A DNA stretch of 64,000 bases from Haladaptatus pallidirubidus (GTDB lineage: Archaea; Halobacteriota; Halobacteria; Halobacteriales; Haladaptataceae): the NCBI RefSeq assembly GCF_020700235.1, contig NZ_CP085301.1:2232001-2296000 (forward strand). Direction: 5' to 3'. Under the pieces are notes generated by a model. That model was given only the letters and a program-made list of their open reading frames with translations, was not told where the DNA came from and did no database searches. Below, piece by piece: positions 1-8,919 of this stretch (within the stretch, counting starts at the first letter, position 1; every line of letters starts with the position of its first letter). The position numbers were made by a program, and so were the translations under genes.

Positions 1-371
1 CCACATTTTAGCACCCATGTCGAAGGTCTAACTTGGTCGTTATTGGCCTTCGATGAGTCTGAGTCAGCATACAAGCGTGGATGTGTCATGGCTGACTACC
101 ACGCTTTCCATTTGCCATCACAGCCAGAGTCTCCTGTATTTCAGATGATATAAATTGTTATGAAATAGCACATAAATTGTTTAAATATCAGATCAGTTGA
201 CGAAGGTCTAGTGTCGTCGAGGATGGAAAACTGCTCGTAGCGAATTCAGGCTATCTGCACGAGTGGTCGCACCTCTTCCTACAATTCGAAATGCTCGTTG
301 TCACCGAAGACCATTTGCTCACAAAGAGTCATTGTCCCCGACCAACATACCACAAGTAATTTAATAATAGA
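1..371. other. Intergenic, AT-rich, no gene seen
   Basis: I see no supported reading frame on either strand here. The ten-base string cgaaggtcta occurs twice (near 22 and near 199), without obvious meaning. The AT-rich stretch before 372 (around taatttaataatag) is likely promoter sequence for the PadR-type gene that follows. Confidence 0.5.
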
Positions 372-395
372 GTGACAATCTCTGATCGAGTACCA

Positions 396-686
396 ATGCA
401 TGACTTGACTGGCTTTCAACGTGACCTGCTGTACGTCGTAGCCGGGTTGGACGACCCGCACGGTCTCGCTATCAAAAGCGAACTCGAAGACTACTACGAC
501 AAGGAAATTCACCATGGGCGACTCTATCCGAATCTGGATTCACTAGTCGACAAAGGTCTTGTCGAAAAGGGCGAAAAAGATCGCCGGACGAACATCTACA
601 CGCTGACTCAGCGTGGCCAGCGAGAAATCGACGCCCGGTGGGACTGGGAGCACGAGTATGTCGAGCAGGATACTCCGACAGCCTGA
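396..686 (+). CDS. PadR family transcriptional regulator
   Basis: A 96-residue PadR-type winged helix, a DNA-binding repressor that usually answers to small molecules or stress. The family pattern is visible: LTGFQRDLLYVVAGL as first helix, HGLAIKSELE as the helix before the recognition helix, then GRLYPNLDSLVDKGLVEKG with the wing RRTNIYTLT. I start it at the ATG at 396 (MHDLTGF) because its paralogue at 61680-61979 starts the same way; an upstream ATG at 372 would add eight residues. About four in five residues match that paralogue by eye. It is the only PadR gene in the left arm and nothing nearby suggests its target. Confidence 0.88.
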   Translation: MHDLTGFQRDLLYVVAGLDDPHGLAIKSELEDYYDKEIHHGRLYPNLDSLVDKGLVEKGEKDRRTNIYTLTQRGQREIDARWDWEHEYVEQDTPTA

Positions 687-837
687 CAATCTCTCCGTCG
701 TCTTCCTTTTACCAAACCGCCACAGCATCGACGCAACCTACGGATTGCTACCACGAGCGCTTTAACGCAGATCACTCTATCAGAGCTGTAGTGAATCGTG
801 AGACCGATCGGAGAAGATGCTGGTTGGGAGATGGGTA

Positions 838-1167
838 TTAGCTATGATTGTTGGAGGCGGTAAGTGAAAGCAGTGTTTCAAGTTGTGAGCTCCCCCAGTA
901 GCGAACCGTTTCACTTCGGCGATCATAGTCGATGACGTTATGATCGGCGAGTTTCGGGAGATGCTGATGATGTAATCGGAGCCGGATTCGATACTCTTCA
1001 CATTCCTCAGCAAGTGTGGTCTGGACATGACTGCTGAGCTCGGAGAGCGTGGCACTCTCAACCTCGGTACCATAGAAATAGTGGAGAATGTGGCGGCGAT
1101 AGACGTTAGCAAGCAATTTGAACGCGGTACTAAGTGCTAGTGTAGATGAGGATGGATTACGAGTCAT
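838..1167 (-). CDS. DUF7344 winged-helix protein
   Basis: A 109-residue protein of the haloarchaeal DUF7344 family, a predicted winged-helix DNA-binding fold. Visible family marks are the opening helix FKLLANVYRRHILHYF, a central helix rich in acidic residues, the LHHQHLPKLADHNVIDYD recognition-helix signature, and a wing reading RSETVRY. Start taken at the ATG at 1167 (MTRNPSSS); an upstream ATG at 1248 would add a poorly conserved tail. Target genes are unknown. It is one of six clear DUF7344 genes in this arm and shares the same wing sequence with those at 4924 and 8061, so they likely arose by duplication. Confidence 0.85.
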   Translation of the reverse strand: MTRNPSSSTLALSTAFKLLANVYRRHILHYFYGTEVESATLSELSSHVQTTLAEECEEYRIRLRLHHQHLPKLADHNVIDYDRRSETVRYWGSSQLETLLSLTASNNHS

Positions 1168-1515
1168 AAGTGAGTCTGAACAGTGAGCATTTGATAGTAC
1201 AGTGAGGTGGGGGTGGCCAATGCTTCTTACTAGTATATAGTACTTCATTTACTAATTCAAACTCATCGCTGCTAAGTCTTGCGATTGGCTCACTGTTATT
1301 TTCAATGAGGACAGTAATGACAGTGGTTGCCTAGATATTTTCACATCGAGAATAATACTTTTGGATAGTGCAATAAAACATCCGTGTATCGCACTGTACC
1401 AAAATACGATTCTCGAGTGTATTCTCTCCTTCCAATCGTCGGTTCTACATCAGCCTCAACGAGCCACTACCTCGTGCTTTGGAATCGACACAATGTGTTT
1501 GAAAACGTAGTGTGT
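1168..1515. other. Intergenic between DUF7344 and HalOD1 genes
   Basis: About 350 AT-rich bases. I see no credible gene. The left part must hold the promoter of the leftward DUF7344 gene; the right part lies beyond the stop of the leftward HalOD1 gene. Confidence 0.4.
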
Positions 1516-1791
1516 CTACAGTTTGCTAGCTTCGAGTTCAACAGTGCCCTCACTAGAGACCGTAACTTGGTACCCAGCATACTGAAACGAAACGGATCCG
1601 TTTGTTCGGGGGGTGCCATCTGCTTTAGGCGCAAAGAGTTCATCAAGGGCTTCCGGATTGATGACAGTATACAATGTGTTGAGGTCATCTGGCGCGCATT
1701 GCTTGGCATCTGCGACGGCGGTGAGCACGCGTGTACTTAGTGATGGTGGCGATGCGGCAGATGATCCGGTGGTGGTATTTGATGAGTGCAT
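1516..1791 (-). CDS. HalOD1 output-domain protein
   Basis: A 91-residue protein made almost wholly of the halobacterial output domain 1 (HalOD1), a small domain otherwise found at the C-terminal end of haloarchaeal response regulators. Marks: a helix TRVLTAVADAK, the block LNTLYTVINPEALDELFAP, and the strand pair GSVSFQYAGYQVTVSSEG. Start at the ATG at 1791 (MHSSNTT), since sequence upstream in frame is unlike the paralogues. Its C-terminal half is very like the protein at 7693-8007. There is no receiver domain, so any signal input must come from a partner. Confidence 0.85.
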   Translation of the reverse strand: MHSSNTTTGSSAASPPSLSTRVLTAVADAKQCAPDDLNTLYTVINPEALDELFAPKADGTPRTNGSVSFQYAGYQVTVSSEGTVELEASKL

Positions 1792-2064
1792 AATTTGCTT
1801 GCTCGTGCTAAATAGCGGTGTGAAGCCGGAAAGACGCTGGATTCGGCTGTTATTCCGTACTCTGAGTGGTACTGGAAGCGTCTTTTTATAACCCGTGGAT
1901 ATCTCCGCTGAACTATTGGACAAGATCCGACAAAAGTTCCTCGCCTTCTGGATAATTAGAGACAACAGAATTGTCCAACCGGTGGTACCTTACAGACCTT
2001 CTTCATAAAGACCCTGCGTTTGCAAGCCCGTCTGCAAAGGAGATTGCATCAGAAGACGGATAGA

Positions 2065-2466
2065 ATGAGCGAGCCTGATACCGAACCCACCCTCTCCGTC
2101 ACCATCGACGATGTGTTACAAACGCTCGCTAACCACCACCGCCGCCAGACCCTCTCGTACCTTTCGTCCACAGCTGACTCTCAGTGTACTGTGGACGAAC
2201 TCGTTGCTCACCTCCAGGCACATCCCACAGAAACGGAGTACACAGAGCGCCAACTCCGACAGCGATTGCACCACATTCATCTCCCGAAACTCATGGACGT
2301 TGGGCTCCTCACGTATGAGAGCAATTCACAGCAGATTCAGTACTCGAGCCATCCACAGGCGGAATCGCTCCTCGCATACGTTGAATCGATACGTGAGGGG
2401 GCCGAACCCAAAGGGACGACGAGTGCTGTCTCCGAGAGTGCAGTGATTCATCGATTCGCTGAATGA
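2065..2466 (+). CDS. DUF7344 winged-helix protein
   Basis: A 133-residue DUF7344 protein, predicted to bind DNA. It has the opening helix VLQTLANHHRRQTLSYL, an acidic middle helix (VDELVAHLQAH), and the signature LHHIHLPKLMDVGLLTYE. Its wing (SNSQQIQYSS) differs from the RSETVRY wing of the leftward members, so it may read a different site. The C-terminal 25 residues look disordered. Start at the ATG at 2065 (MSEPDTE); a TTG or other start 15 codons upstream is possible. It is the only rightward DUF7344 gene in the array and is divergent from the HalOD1 gene at 1516-1791. Confidence 0.85.
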   Translation: MSEPDTEPTLSVTIDDVLQTLANHHRRQTLSYLSSTADSQCTVDELVAHLQAHPTETEYTERQLRQRLHHIHLPKLMDVGLLTYESNSQQIQYSSHPQAESLLAYVESIREGAEPKGTTSAVSESAVIHRFAE

Positions 2467-2736
2467 GATGACGACGTCTCCGCTGACGCATCCATCCTCC
2501 TTCTTCAACAGGCATCACAGCCGATGCGGATCGAAGCAGAGAGTATTATCAAGTGACAAGTAGCAGTCGGAGTATGTTTGTATTGGATCGGTAACCAGAA
2601 AGCGCCGTATAACAATACCTACTGCAGCCATCGGATAACCTGCGAACGTCAAAGGAAGGGACGGTGTTGCTCTGTTCCTGCGACGTTCGAGCCCAGTAGA
2701 GGAAGCCAGTCAAACGCCGTGTCCAACGTCATACTC

Positions 2737-3042
2737 ATGGACGCGATTATGCGCACCCGTGCAGCGACGCACACCGCGTACACGCGATGGTTCTCCACGG
2801 GAACGCGGATGTTCCTGTACTTCACTGCCACCGTCATCGGTTTCGACACAATGGGAATCGACGTCGGTATCCTGTACGTGTTTGCGCGAGCGCTCGCGTG
2901 GGGTCTCGCCGCCGCCGTCGCGATTGGTGTCGGGGTTTCGTTCGGCTGGGGTGGCAGGGAATACGTTGCCAATCATATCGAAGGATGGATGAGCAGTGCG
3001 AGTCAGGGCACCCCGAGTCCGCAACCGAGCGACGACGACTGA
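2737..3042 (+). CDS. Short membrane protein like the C-terminus of a TM-helix (MscS-associated) channel protein
   Basis: A 101-residue protein with two likely membrane helices (about 26-48 and 52-72) and a polar tail. The stretch from TRMFLYF through LAWGLAAAVAIGVGVSFGWGG to YVANHIEGW resembles the C-terminal part of haloarchaeal conserved TM-helix proteins annotated as mechanosensitive ion channel family. Those are usually near 290 residues, so this is about a third of the normal length. I could not find the missing N-terminal part upstream. It is either a genuine short form or a truncated remnant. Start at the ATG at 2737 is uncertain; another ATG lies at 2749. Confidence 0.55.
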   Translation: MDAIMRTRAATHTAYTRWFSTGTRMFLYFTATVIGFDTMGIDVGILYVFARALAWGLAAAVAIGVGVSFGWGGREYVANHIEGWMSSASQGTPSPQPSDDD

Positions 3043-3123
3043 ACAGTCTCGGTTCGTATTATTATTTTCAGTATCAATACTCGAGAGTAAGCTTCAAAGA
3101 ACGTGCGACCGATAGTCACGCCA

Positions 3124-3322
3124 ATGCGCTCTCCATCAGATTCACTGACAGAGATCATCGAACGATGTCTGCATTGCCACCGAGAGACATCTCACTCGGT
3201 TCAGATCGAACTCCTGACTGAAAACGAAGAGAGAGAACGCCGCCTTGTCGCGGGAACCATATCGCATCACAGAATGCCACGAGTGCGGGGCAACAACAAA
3301 ACACCGAGTGAATAGTACATGA
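3124..3322 (+). pseudogene. Frameshifted DUF7835-type zinc-ribbon protein
   Basis: A broken copy of the zinc-ribbon protein found intact at 9586-9783. From the ATG at 3124 the frame reads an N-terminal CLHCHRETSH pair of cysteines and LLTENEERE, then a shift occurs at about 3238. In the next frame it continues AALSREPYRITECHECGATTKHRVNS and stops at 3320-3322. Both halves align with the intact paralogue (AAFSREPYRMSECTRCG), so the break is a net loss of two bases or gain of one. All four zinc-ligand cysteines survive across the two frames. Either decayed or a sequencing error. Confidence 0.8.
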
Positions 3323-4470
3323 CTGTCATTTTGAGAAGAGGAAGTCCAGAGCGAGAACGGACTGCTTGGTAGAAAAACACCAACGACGTGTTGTCGATAG
3401 CGGCTACTTTGTAGTCTCTGTGGTTCGATTCCCCTTCCGTTTGTAGTGCGATCACCGACAATGACTATTCCGACTGAGCCAGACATTGAACGTCCCGTCT
3501 TTGTTCCGTTCCGTTCTCATTGCGTATTAGTCATGACTTTCATGCAATATGGAAGTTGGGGACGGCGCTTTCGGAAATTTGAATCGGCTGATTTCGGTAG
3601 TCTCGCGGGTTGGCAGCTGTTTTGGTTGCACGTTTCTGGATAATCACGCAACACGGATCAATGATCAGTTCATGACTACTCGGAAAACTCCTAGCAATAC
3701 CGTTCTCACCGAGTACGTACGAGAACTATCGCAACACAGGACTGAGCGCGGCTGTATCTGTCATGGCGCTACATTTAGATCGATAAGAGGATCTTATTCC
3801 GATGAAGTACAACTCCGAATACAGAGAATTCGATAGTAGTTTCGAGGTTCGAAGTTCAGACTGATTCTGGATTCACCACCAAAGGGGGACGCACGGACAT
3901 ACTTTGACTCATTTATTGTCAGACGTAACCAAATTCGGGGCAAAACACTCGTATCGGAACCGCTGAGTGGGTATCTCCTACATTCAGCGTTTGCTCGGAG
4001 CTGATATTTATATATGGCGATTGGTAGTGCTATCCTTATTGGGAGTGCAGGTTATCGCCTGCTCCGGTCATAACGATGCCTCCCAGTCGGCGACTTGTTC
4101 GACAACCTCATCCACTGAAACGGATCCTCCCTGTTGGTCAAGATACTACAACACGTATCGTCGCCGTTCTTTACTGAATAAGTCGAAAACAGTATCCAAT
4201 GTTACCATGATTACTCATCAGTTTTTGGTCACCCGATAGCAATAGCGTTTGGGTATTCAGCTATCGGCATGGGGGAAACACCCAGTAGAACTAATGTGTC
4301 TCTCACCAGCTTCTCAAAACGCCACTATTCTGTTCTCATCTGATTTTATGGCGGCATATATAGAATAAATATCCGAAATAGTTATCATGATTGGCCACTC
4401 TGCTATGAGATAGCACAGCACTCATCCATAATGTGGCTCCTTTATTCCAGCTTCCACACCGACAATCACC
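3323..4470. other. Gene-poor AT-rich stretch
   Basis: More than 1.1 kb with no gene I can support, in a genome that is otherwise tightly packed. Short open frames exist (for example 3549-3836 and 3967-4239 on the plus strand) but they lack haloarchaeal codon bias and recognisable motifs. The stretch is markedly AT-rich. It probably represents decayed DNA or a remnant of a mobile element. No terminal inverted repeats are obvious. Confidence 0.5.
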
Positions 4471-4785
4471 ATGACTCCACACAATACCTCACGAGCGATA
4501 GCTGACAGCCTTGACGCCTTAGACCATCCACTAACACATCCCTCTACACTGCTTACTGAGCGGATTGTGACGGCGGTCGCCGATGCGGCCGATTGTTCGC
4601 GTCAAGAGCTCGCCCCCCTCTATGAAGTCGTCGATCCCGACGCGTTGGATAGCCTCTTTGCGCCGACCTATACGGGTGGCACACGAACTGACGGCCGAGT
4701 TCAGTTTGCGTATGCTGGCTACGAGGTTGTTATACACAGTACAGGCGACGTAAACGTGAGCCCGCTCGACGCGGCTGGCGAGTAG
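4471..4785 (+). CDS. HalOD1 output-domain protein
   Basis: A 104-residue stand-alone HalOD1 domain. After a 25-residue polar leader come the helix TERIVTAVADAADC, the block LAPLYEVVDPDALDSLFAP, and strands GRVQFAYAGYEVVIHSTG. It faces the DUF7344 gene at 4924-5253 (convergent, about 140 bases apart). As with the other single HalOD1 genes here, no receiver or sensor domain is fused, so its input is unknown; a protein-protein role with the nearby sensors is inference. Confidence 0.87.
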   Translation: MTPHNTSRAIADSLDALDHPLTHPSTLLTERIVTAVADAADCSRQELAPLYEVVDPDALDSLFAPTYTGGTRTDGRVQFAYAGYEVVIHSTGDVNVSPLDAAGE

Positions 4786-4923
4786 CACCACGAATACGTC
4801 ACCGGTCGGTCATCCACTCTCCTTCAAGCGAAGTATAGTTAGCGTCGGCAGACTATTCGTGGGTGGCAACAACCAGCAAGCAGAACCATTCGCATCACGA
4901 GGAAGGCATTCAGTGCTCTAAGC

Positions 4924-5253
4924 TTACTTGTAGAATCTCCCAAGCTCAAGGAGCCTCTCGATCTGAGAATCATCGCGATAGCGGACGGTTTCACTCCGGT
5001 GGTCATAGTCGATGAGCCCATGGTCAGCGAGCTTCGGCAGATGCTGATGGAGGAGTACTGACCGTCCCTGCTGCGCTGACTCTATCTCATCTCCCTGCGT
5101 CTGGATGCTCGTCGTCAATTCAGAGAGTGTTGCAGTGCCACGCTCTGTCTTCTGGAGGTGCTCAAGGATCACTCGTCGGTGCTGATGAGCAAGGAGGGCG
5201 CAGGCCGTGTCGACGGAGAGGGGCTGATGTACGGTGTTTACGGGTTTCATCAC
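4924..5253 (-). CDS. DUF7344 winged-helix protein
   Basis: A 109-residue DUF7344 protein. Opening helix ALLAHQHRRVILEHLQ, then TLSELTTSI, then the recognition signature LLHQHLPKLADHGLIDYD and wing RSETVRYRD. It lies about 100 bases downstream of the PAS/GAF Bat-type gene on the same strand, so the two could be cotranscribed or the gene may have its own promoter in the gap. The wing is the same as in the genes at 838 and 8061. Confidence 0.86.
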   Translation of the reverse strand: MMKPVNTVHQPLSVDTACALLAHQHRRVILEHLQKTERGTATLSELTTSIQTQGDEIESAQQGRSVLLHQHLPKLADHGLIDYDHRSETVRYRDDSQIERLLELGRFYK

Positions 5254-5355
5254 TATGTTGCGTTGAAGTCAGTAATCACAAAGACAATACCTTATCACTT
5301 AGGGAGCTCTGATTGAGCAGAGTCTCAGAACACCACTCGGAGGTCATGTCCTCGG

Positions 5356-7446
5356 TTACTGGGCAGCGGTTGGTGGTGTGAAGAACGTCGTCAAGAGCTT
5401 GCGGTGAGCTGCCTGCAAGTGTTGGTGAAACGTCGGTCCTGAAATTCTAAGTGTGTCGGCTAATTCAGCACCAGTACTCTCACGAGGTGACTCGAAGTAG
5501 CCACTATAGTAGGCGGTCTGCAGGATTTCGTGCTGGCGATCAGTTAGCTGGTCGCGTACCTGTTCACGGAATCCAGTGGGCGAATCACTTGAGCGCTCAC
5601 GTTCTCGTTTAGCAGCGAGGGTGGCCTTAGGATGGACAGTCTGGACAGCATCGACAAATGATCGCAGTTCAGTTGCAGTCGGTACTTTGACGGTGAGTGT
5701 TCCGTGTCCATTCGTGGCGGTTGCTGTTTTGATTGTGGCGCCTTGTTCGATGAGGCGGTTCAAAGTAGTTGTCTCACTTTGAAAGAGAAATTCAAACCTG
5801 CTCGTCTCCTCATGCGTGGTGATGCACCGTGCTTGCCGGACGTCTGGAGAGCAGTCAGCCCGCTCGAGAATTTGCTCTGGAGCTACATCCTCTGCCTCAA
5901 TGTATTCCAGGAGATCGCCATCGTTGGTCTGGACAATTCCATCAAGGGTGATTGAACAATCAAGCTCCTCAGAGACAGTCACGAAAAAGCCGTCCGTCTC
6001 AGTGAGATCAAAGTCGAGTTCGACTACGCGATCAGTAAATAACAGTTGCTGGGTTTTGAGCGCATAGATCGCATAGCCGAGTGTCTCACCTAACTCGTCG
6101 AAAATCGCTTGTTCGTGTTCACTAAACATGGCGGCCTGCGTCCCATACACGACGAGGACACCGTACGTTGTCTCGTTATAGACGAGCGGAACACAGAGAG
6201 CGGAGCGGTACTCTTGCGATAGAGCTGCCTCGCGAACCGACTCTGGAAACGCTGGATCAGTCTCTATATCGTCGATGATGTGGATCTCACCTGTTTCGAG
6301 AGCCTGTGCCGCCGCTCCTTGTTCCGTATCCGTTGGGTTGGCCTCGCGAATGGCTTCGAGATACGTCTCTTCAGTACCGTATGAAGTACGGATGCTAATC
6401 CCCTCAGTTGTAGGCTCGAGATCTCCGATGAGTGCTGCTTGGTAGAGCTCCGAGGCGACAAGGTGTTCACAAACCATGTCCTCGATCTCGCTCTGTGTCG
6501 TCGCTTCAACCATGGATTTGTTGACTTGCCTGAGGACAGTATTGATCTCGGAGATTGTCTGGAGGATTTCGCGTTGGCGCTGCAGGGTTGCTTCCCGCTG
6601 TTTCTGTGCCGTGATGTCCTCGGCAACCCCGACAATTCGATGGAGCTCTTCCGCGTCATTATAGACTGGAAAGGCACGATCAGAGACCCAGCGAATCGTC
6701 CCATCGGGCTGGACAACCCGATACTCTGCGATGTATTCTCTCTGCGGTGTCCTGGCTCGCGAATCGTGTACGATGTGGTCGAGGAATTCCTCGACTTGCT
6801 CACAATCATCAGGATGGACGGCGTCCACAAACGTCGGCAAATCCTGATAGAGCGATTCGCGTGAGCGCCCCCATACATCTTCATAAGCGGGATTTACATA
6901 CGATATTTCGGTCATTTCGGCATCCGCCATCCAGAGCACGCTGTCGATTTGCTCTGCAATCTGGCGGAAACGCGCTTCGCTATCACGACGCTTTTGCTTG
7001 TGCGTTTGCTGCTCGGTGAGATCCCGGATGATCGCAGTAAAGAGCCGTTGCCCGTCGTATGTCTGCTCTGTGAACGAAAACCGGAGTAGAATCGTCTCCC
7101 CATCAGCATGGAGGCCGACTCGTTCGAGTGTTGTTTGAAGCACTGACTCTGAATCGTCTTCGGAGGTGGAAACTGCCACTTCAAACTGCTCGCAGTAAGA
7201 ATGAACATACTCTGATGGGAAGAGGAGGCTCATATGCTCCCCAATGAGGTCGTCCACCTCGTAACCAAACAACTGTCCGGCAGCCGGATTTGCAGAAACG
7301 ATCATTCCCGCTGCGTCGAGCGTGAGAATAGCCTCGCCTGCGTCTTTAACTAGGGTTTGGAAGAACGTCGGATCGTCGATGCCGTCGACAAGGAGGTTAT
7401 CGTCGGAATGTGTCTCTGGTGCATCTGATTCATCTGAGGGGCGCAT
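5356..7446 (-). CDS. PAS-PAS-GAF sensor with Bat-type HTH (bacterioopsin-activator-like regulator)
   Basis: A 696-residue soluble one-component sensor-regulator. Order of domains: PAS about 28-145 (FGYEVDDLIGEHM), PAS with PAC about 154-285 (ending VGVAEDITAQ), GAF about 297-460, the Bat-associated GAF/HTH-linked domain about 468-625, and a C-terminal HTH_10 about 633-690 (LTDRQHEILQTAYYSGYFESPR). Such proteins resemble Bat, the activator of bacterio-opsin genes, and are thought to sense light, oxygen or redox state through the PAS and GAF pockets and act directly on DNA. No histidine kinase core is present. It lies on the same strand as the DUF7344 gene that follows. Confidence 0.9.
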   Translation of the reverse strand: MRPSDESDAPETHSDDNLLVDGIDDPTFFQTLVKDAGEAILTLDAAGMIVSANPAAGQLFGYEVDDLIGEHMSLLFPSEYVHSYCEQFEVAVSTSEDDSESVLQTTLERVGLHADGETILLRFSFTEQTYDGQRLFTAIIRDLTEQQTHKQKRRDSEARFRQIAEQIDSVLWMADAEMTEISYVNPAYEDVWGRSRESLYQDLPTFVDAVHPDDCEQVEEFLDHIVHDSRARTPQREYIAEYRVVQPDGTIRWVSDRAFPVYNDAEELHRIVGVAEDITAQKQREATLQRQREILQTISEINTVLRQVNKSMVEATTQSEIEDMVCEHLVASELYQAALIGDLEPTTEGISIRTSYGTEETYLEAIREANPTDTEQGAAAQALETGEIHIIDDIETDPAFPESVREAALSQEYRSALCVPLVYNETTYGVLVVYGTQAAMFSEHEQAIFDELGETLGYAIYALKTQQLLFTDRVVELDFDLTETDGFFVTVSEELDCSITLDGIVQTNDGDLLEYIEAEDVAPEQILERADCSPDVRQARCITTHEETSRFEFLFQSETTTLNRLIEQGATIKTATATNGHGTLTVKVPTATELRSFVDAVQTVHPKATLAAKRERERSSDSPTGFREQVRDQLTDRQHEILQTAYYSGYFESPRESTGAELADTLRISGPTFHQHLQAAHRKLLTTFFTPPTAAQ

Positions 7447-7692
7447 CTCACGGTGTGGTGCGCAGTGAGATGGAATAATCCTTTAGTTTGCCATCAATAG
7501 GACGTAACAATCAATCTACTCGATATTGGTCTGGGCATAGAGATATTGTTCATGGAACAAAGGGCTCAGATGCCTATTCACTAGTATCAGTGCACCTCCC
7601 TGCTTTGTGCTGAGCCCCGACCCGAATGCCAGCATCTTACTCCCATCGGGTGATCAAGTGAGAACCGCCGAGCACTGCCGGACGTGGGATGG

Positions 7693-8007
7693 TTATTGCT
7701 CGTCGGCCTTGAGCTCAACCGCACCCTCACTCGAGACAGTGACCCAGTACCCTGCATAGTGGAACGAAACTGACCCATGTGTCCGTGTCGTCCCATCTAC
7801 GAGTGGTGCGAACAGCGCATCAAGCGCCTCTGGATCAATCACATCGTACAACGGCGTAAGGTCATCTTCCGATTGTCCCTGTGCGTCTGCGACGACGGTC
7901 ACCACGCTGGTACTGAGTGACCGAGGCGGTGTAGGTGGTGGTTCGTTATTGGTATTGGTTGACTGCACGTGTTCACTCCTCCTTATGAATCGTGTCGCTG
8001 AATGCAA
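7693..8007 (-). CDS. HalOD1 output-domain protein
   Basis: A 104-residue stand-alone HalOD1 protein: polar, proline-rich leader, helix TSVVTVVADAQ, block LTPLYDVIDPEALDALFAP, strands GSVSFHYAGYWVTVSSEG. It is the last gene of a leftward run of four (8919 down to 7693) and follows the DUF7344 gene at 8061 by about 50 bases. Its C-terminal third is nearly the same as the protein at 1516-1791, pointing to duplication inside this arm. Confidence 0.87.
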   Translation of the reverse strand: MHSATRFIRRSEHVQSTNTNNEPPPTPPRSLSTSVVTVVADAQGQSEDDLTPLYDVIDPEALDALFAPLVDGTTRTHGSVSFHYAGYWVTVSSEGAVELKADEQ

Positions 8008-8060
8008 TATTTGACGGGTTCATCCACTATTCTGTGTGATCGGCTCTACTGGAACGACCC

Positions 8061-8438
8061 TCAAATAACCCAGGGATAGTAGAGCTGATGTGTTGCTTCA
8101 CTTCCCACAGGTTCCAATCCACCATGACTGCGTCTCCACTGAGCAGCGACAACCGCGAGCATCGCTTCAACGTGTGAACCATCCCGATAACGCACGGTCT
8201 CACTCCGCAGGTCGTATTCGATGACGTCGTGCTCGGCAAGTTTCAGGACGTGCGTATGGGAGAGTGTGAGCTGTGCTTTGCCGGGCGAGGTGATTCCGTC
8301 GACTTCCTCGTAGAGCTGCTCGGCAAGCTCGTCGAGTTCGGCAACGTCACTGTCCTTTGTCTCGAGATACGAGAGAACCTGGCGTCGATGTTCTTGGCGG
8401 ACCGCTTGTAAGGGTGTCCAGTACCGAGAGTACTTCAA
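8061..8438 (-). CDS. DUF7344 winged-helix protein
   Basis: A 125-residue DUF7344 protein. Opening helix PLQAVRQEHRRQVLSYLE, acidic helix LDELAEQLYEEVDGI, signature LSHTHVLKLAEHDVIEYD, wing RSETVRYRDG. The usual LPKL reads VLKL here. It starts six bases after the stop of the 40-residue zinc-ribbon gene, so it is almost surely translated from the same message. The last 25 residues diverge from the family. Confidence 0.86.
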   Translation of the reverse strand: MKYSRYWTPLQAVRQEHRRQVLSYLETKDSDVAELDELAEQLYEEVDGITSPGKAQLTLSHTHVLKLAEHDVIEYDLRSETVRYRDGSHVEAMLAVVAAQWRRSHGGLEPVGSEATHQLYYPWVI

Positions 8439-8444
8439 AACACA

Positions 8445-8567
8445 TCAGCTTTCACGACAGTCCGGACAGTAACCGTCTTCGAGGTAGATTTCGAGCATCG
8501 AATCACCACAGTTCGCGCACACAGCGAGGATCTCGGTGGATTCCGTATCGTCGTCCGTCTTAGCCAT
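8445..8567 (-). CDS. 40-residue zinc-ribbon microprotein
   Basis: A tiny but convincing gene below most length cut-offs. It reads MAKTDDDTESTEILAVCANC, then a short helix, and ends with CPDC and three residues. Two CxxC pairs 17 residues apart make a compact zinc ribbon. Its ATG overlaps the last eight bases of the upstream DUF7344 gene, and the next DUF7344 gene starts six bases after its stop. That tight fit in both directions argues for real translation. Haloarchaea have many such small zinc proteins, often needed for regulation; a role with its two DUF7344 neighbours is inference. Confidence 0.75.
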   Translation of the reverse strand: MAKTDDDTESTEILAVCANCGDSMLEIYLEDGYCPDCRES

Positions 8568-8919
8568 CGTCCTCGTCACCTCCCTCACTTTGCGTGGTGA
8601 GGTCGAGTATCGCTTCGAGCTGCGGGTAGCTACGGTAGCGAATCACCTCACTGCGCTCGTCATACTCAATGACATCGTAGTCGGCGAGTTTCGGTAGGTG
8701 GATGTGGACGAGCTCGATTCGTGCCTGTTCAGGGGCCGTGATGGTGGCAACTTCCTCGTGAACGTAGTCAACTAATTCATCAAGGTCAGTGACATCTGTT
8801 TCCGTGGCACTGAAGTATTGGATGGCAGTGCGGCACGTAGCATTCGCGAGCACGTTGCTGGCGATGCTGGGTGTGAGGTCTCGCGTCGATGGGTGACCGG
8901 TTTGTGGTGGATGATTCAT
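8560..8919 (-). CDS. DUF7344 winged-helix protein, first gene of a four-gene operon
   Basis: A 119-residue DUF7344 protein from the ATG at 8919 (MNHPPQTG); the open frame reaches further up to 9030 but that part overlaps the likely promoter. Marks: helix VLANATCRTAIQYF, acidic helix LDELVDYVHEEV, signature LVHIHLPKLADYDVIEYD, wing RSEVIRYRS. The region before it holds a perfect-armed dyad (9016-9031) and a conserved promoter-like element (9045-9067). It heads a leftward run: this gene, the zinc microprotein, a second DUF7344 gene and a HalOD1 gene. Confidence 0.85.
   Translation of the reverse strand: MNHPPQTGHPSTRDLTPSIASNVLANATCRTAIQYFSATETDVTDLDELVDYVHEEVATITAPEQARIELVHIHLPKLADYDVIEYDERSEVIRYRSYPQLEAILDLTTQSEGGDEDDG

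Noticed and set aside
3967..4239. 90-codon plus-strand frame with SYIQRLLG, a little like a tyrosine-recombinase segment, and a lipobox-like VIAC
   Set aside because: The neighbouring recombinase motifs (R..HxxR, Y) are absent, the composition is non-coding and the frame has no recognisable partner.
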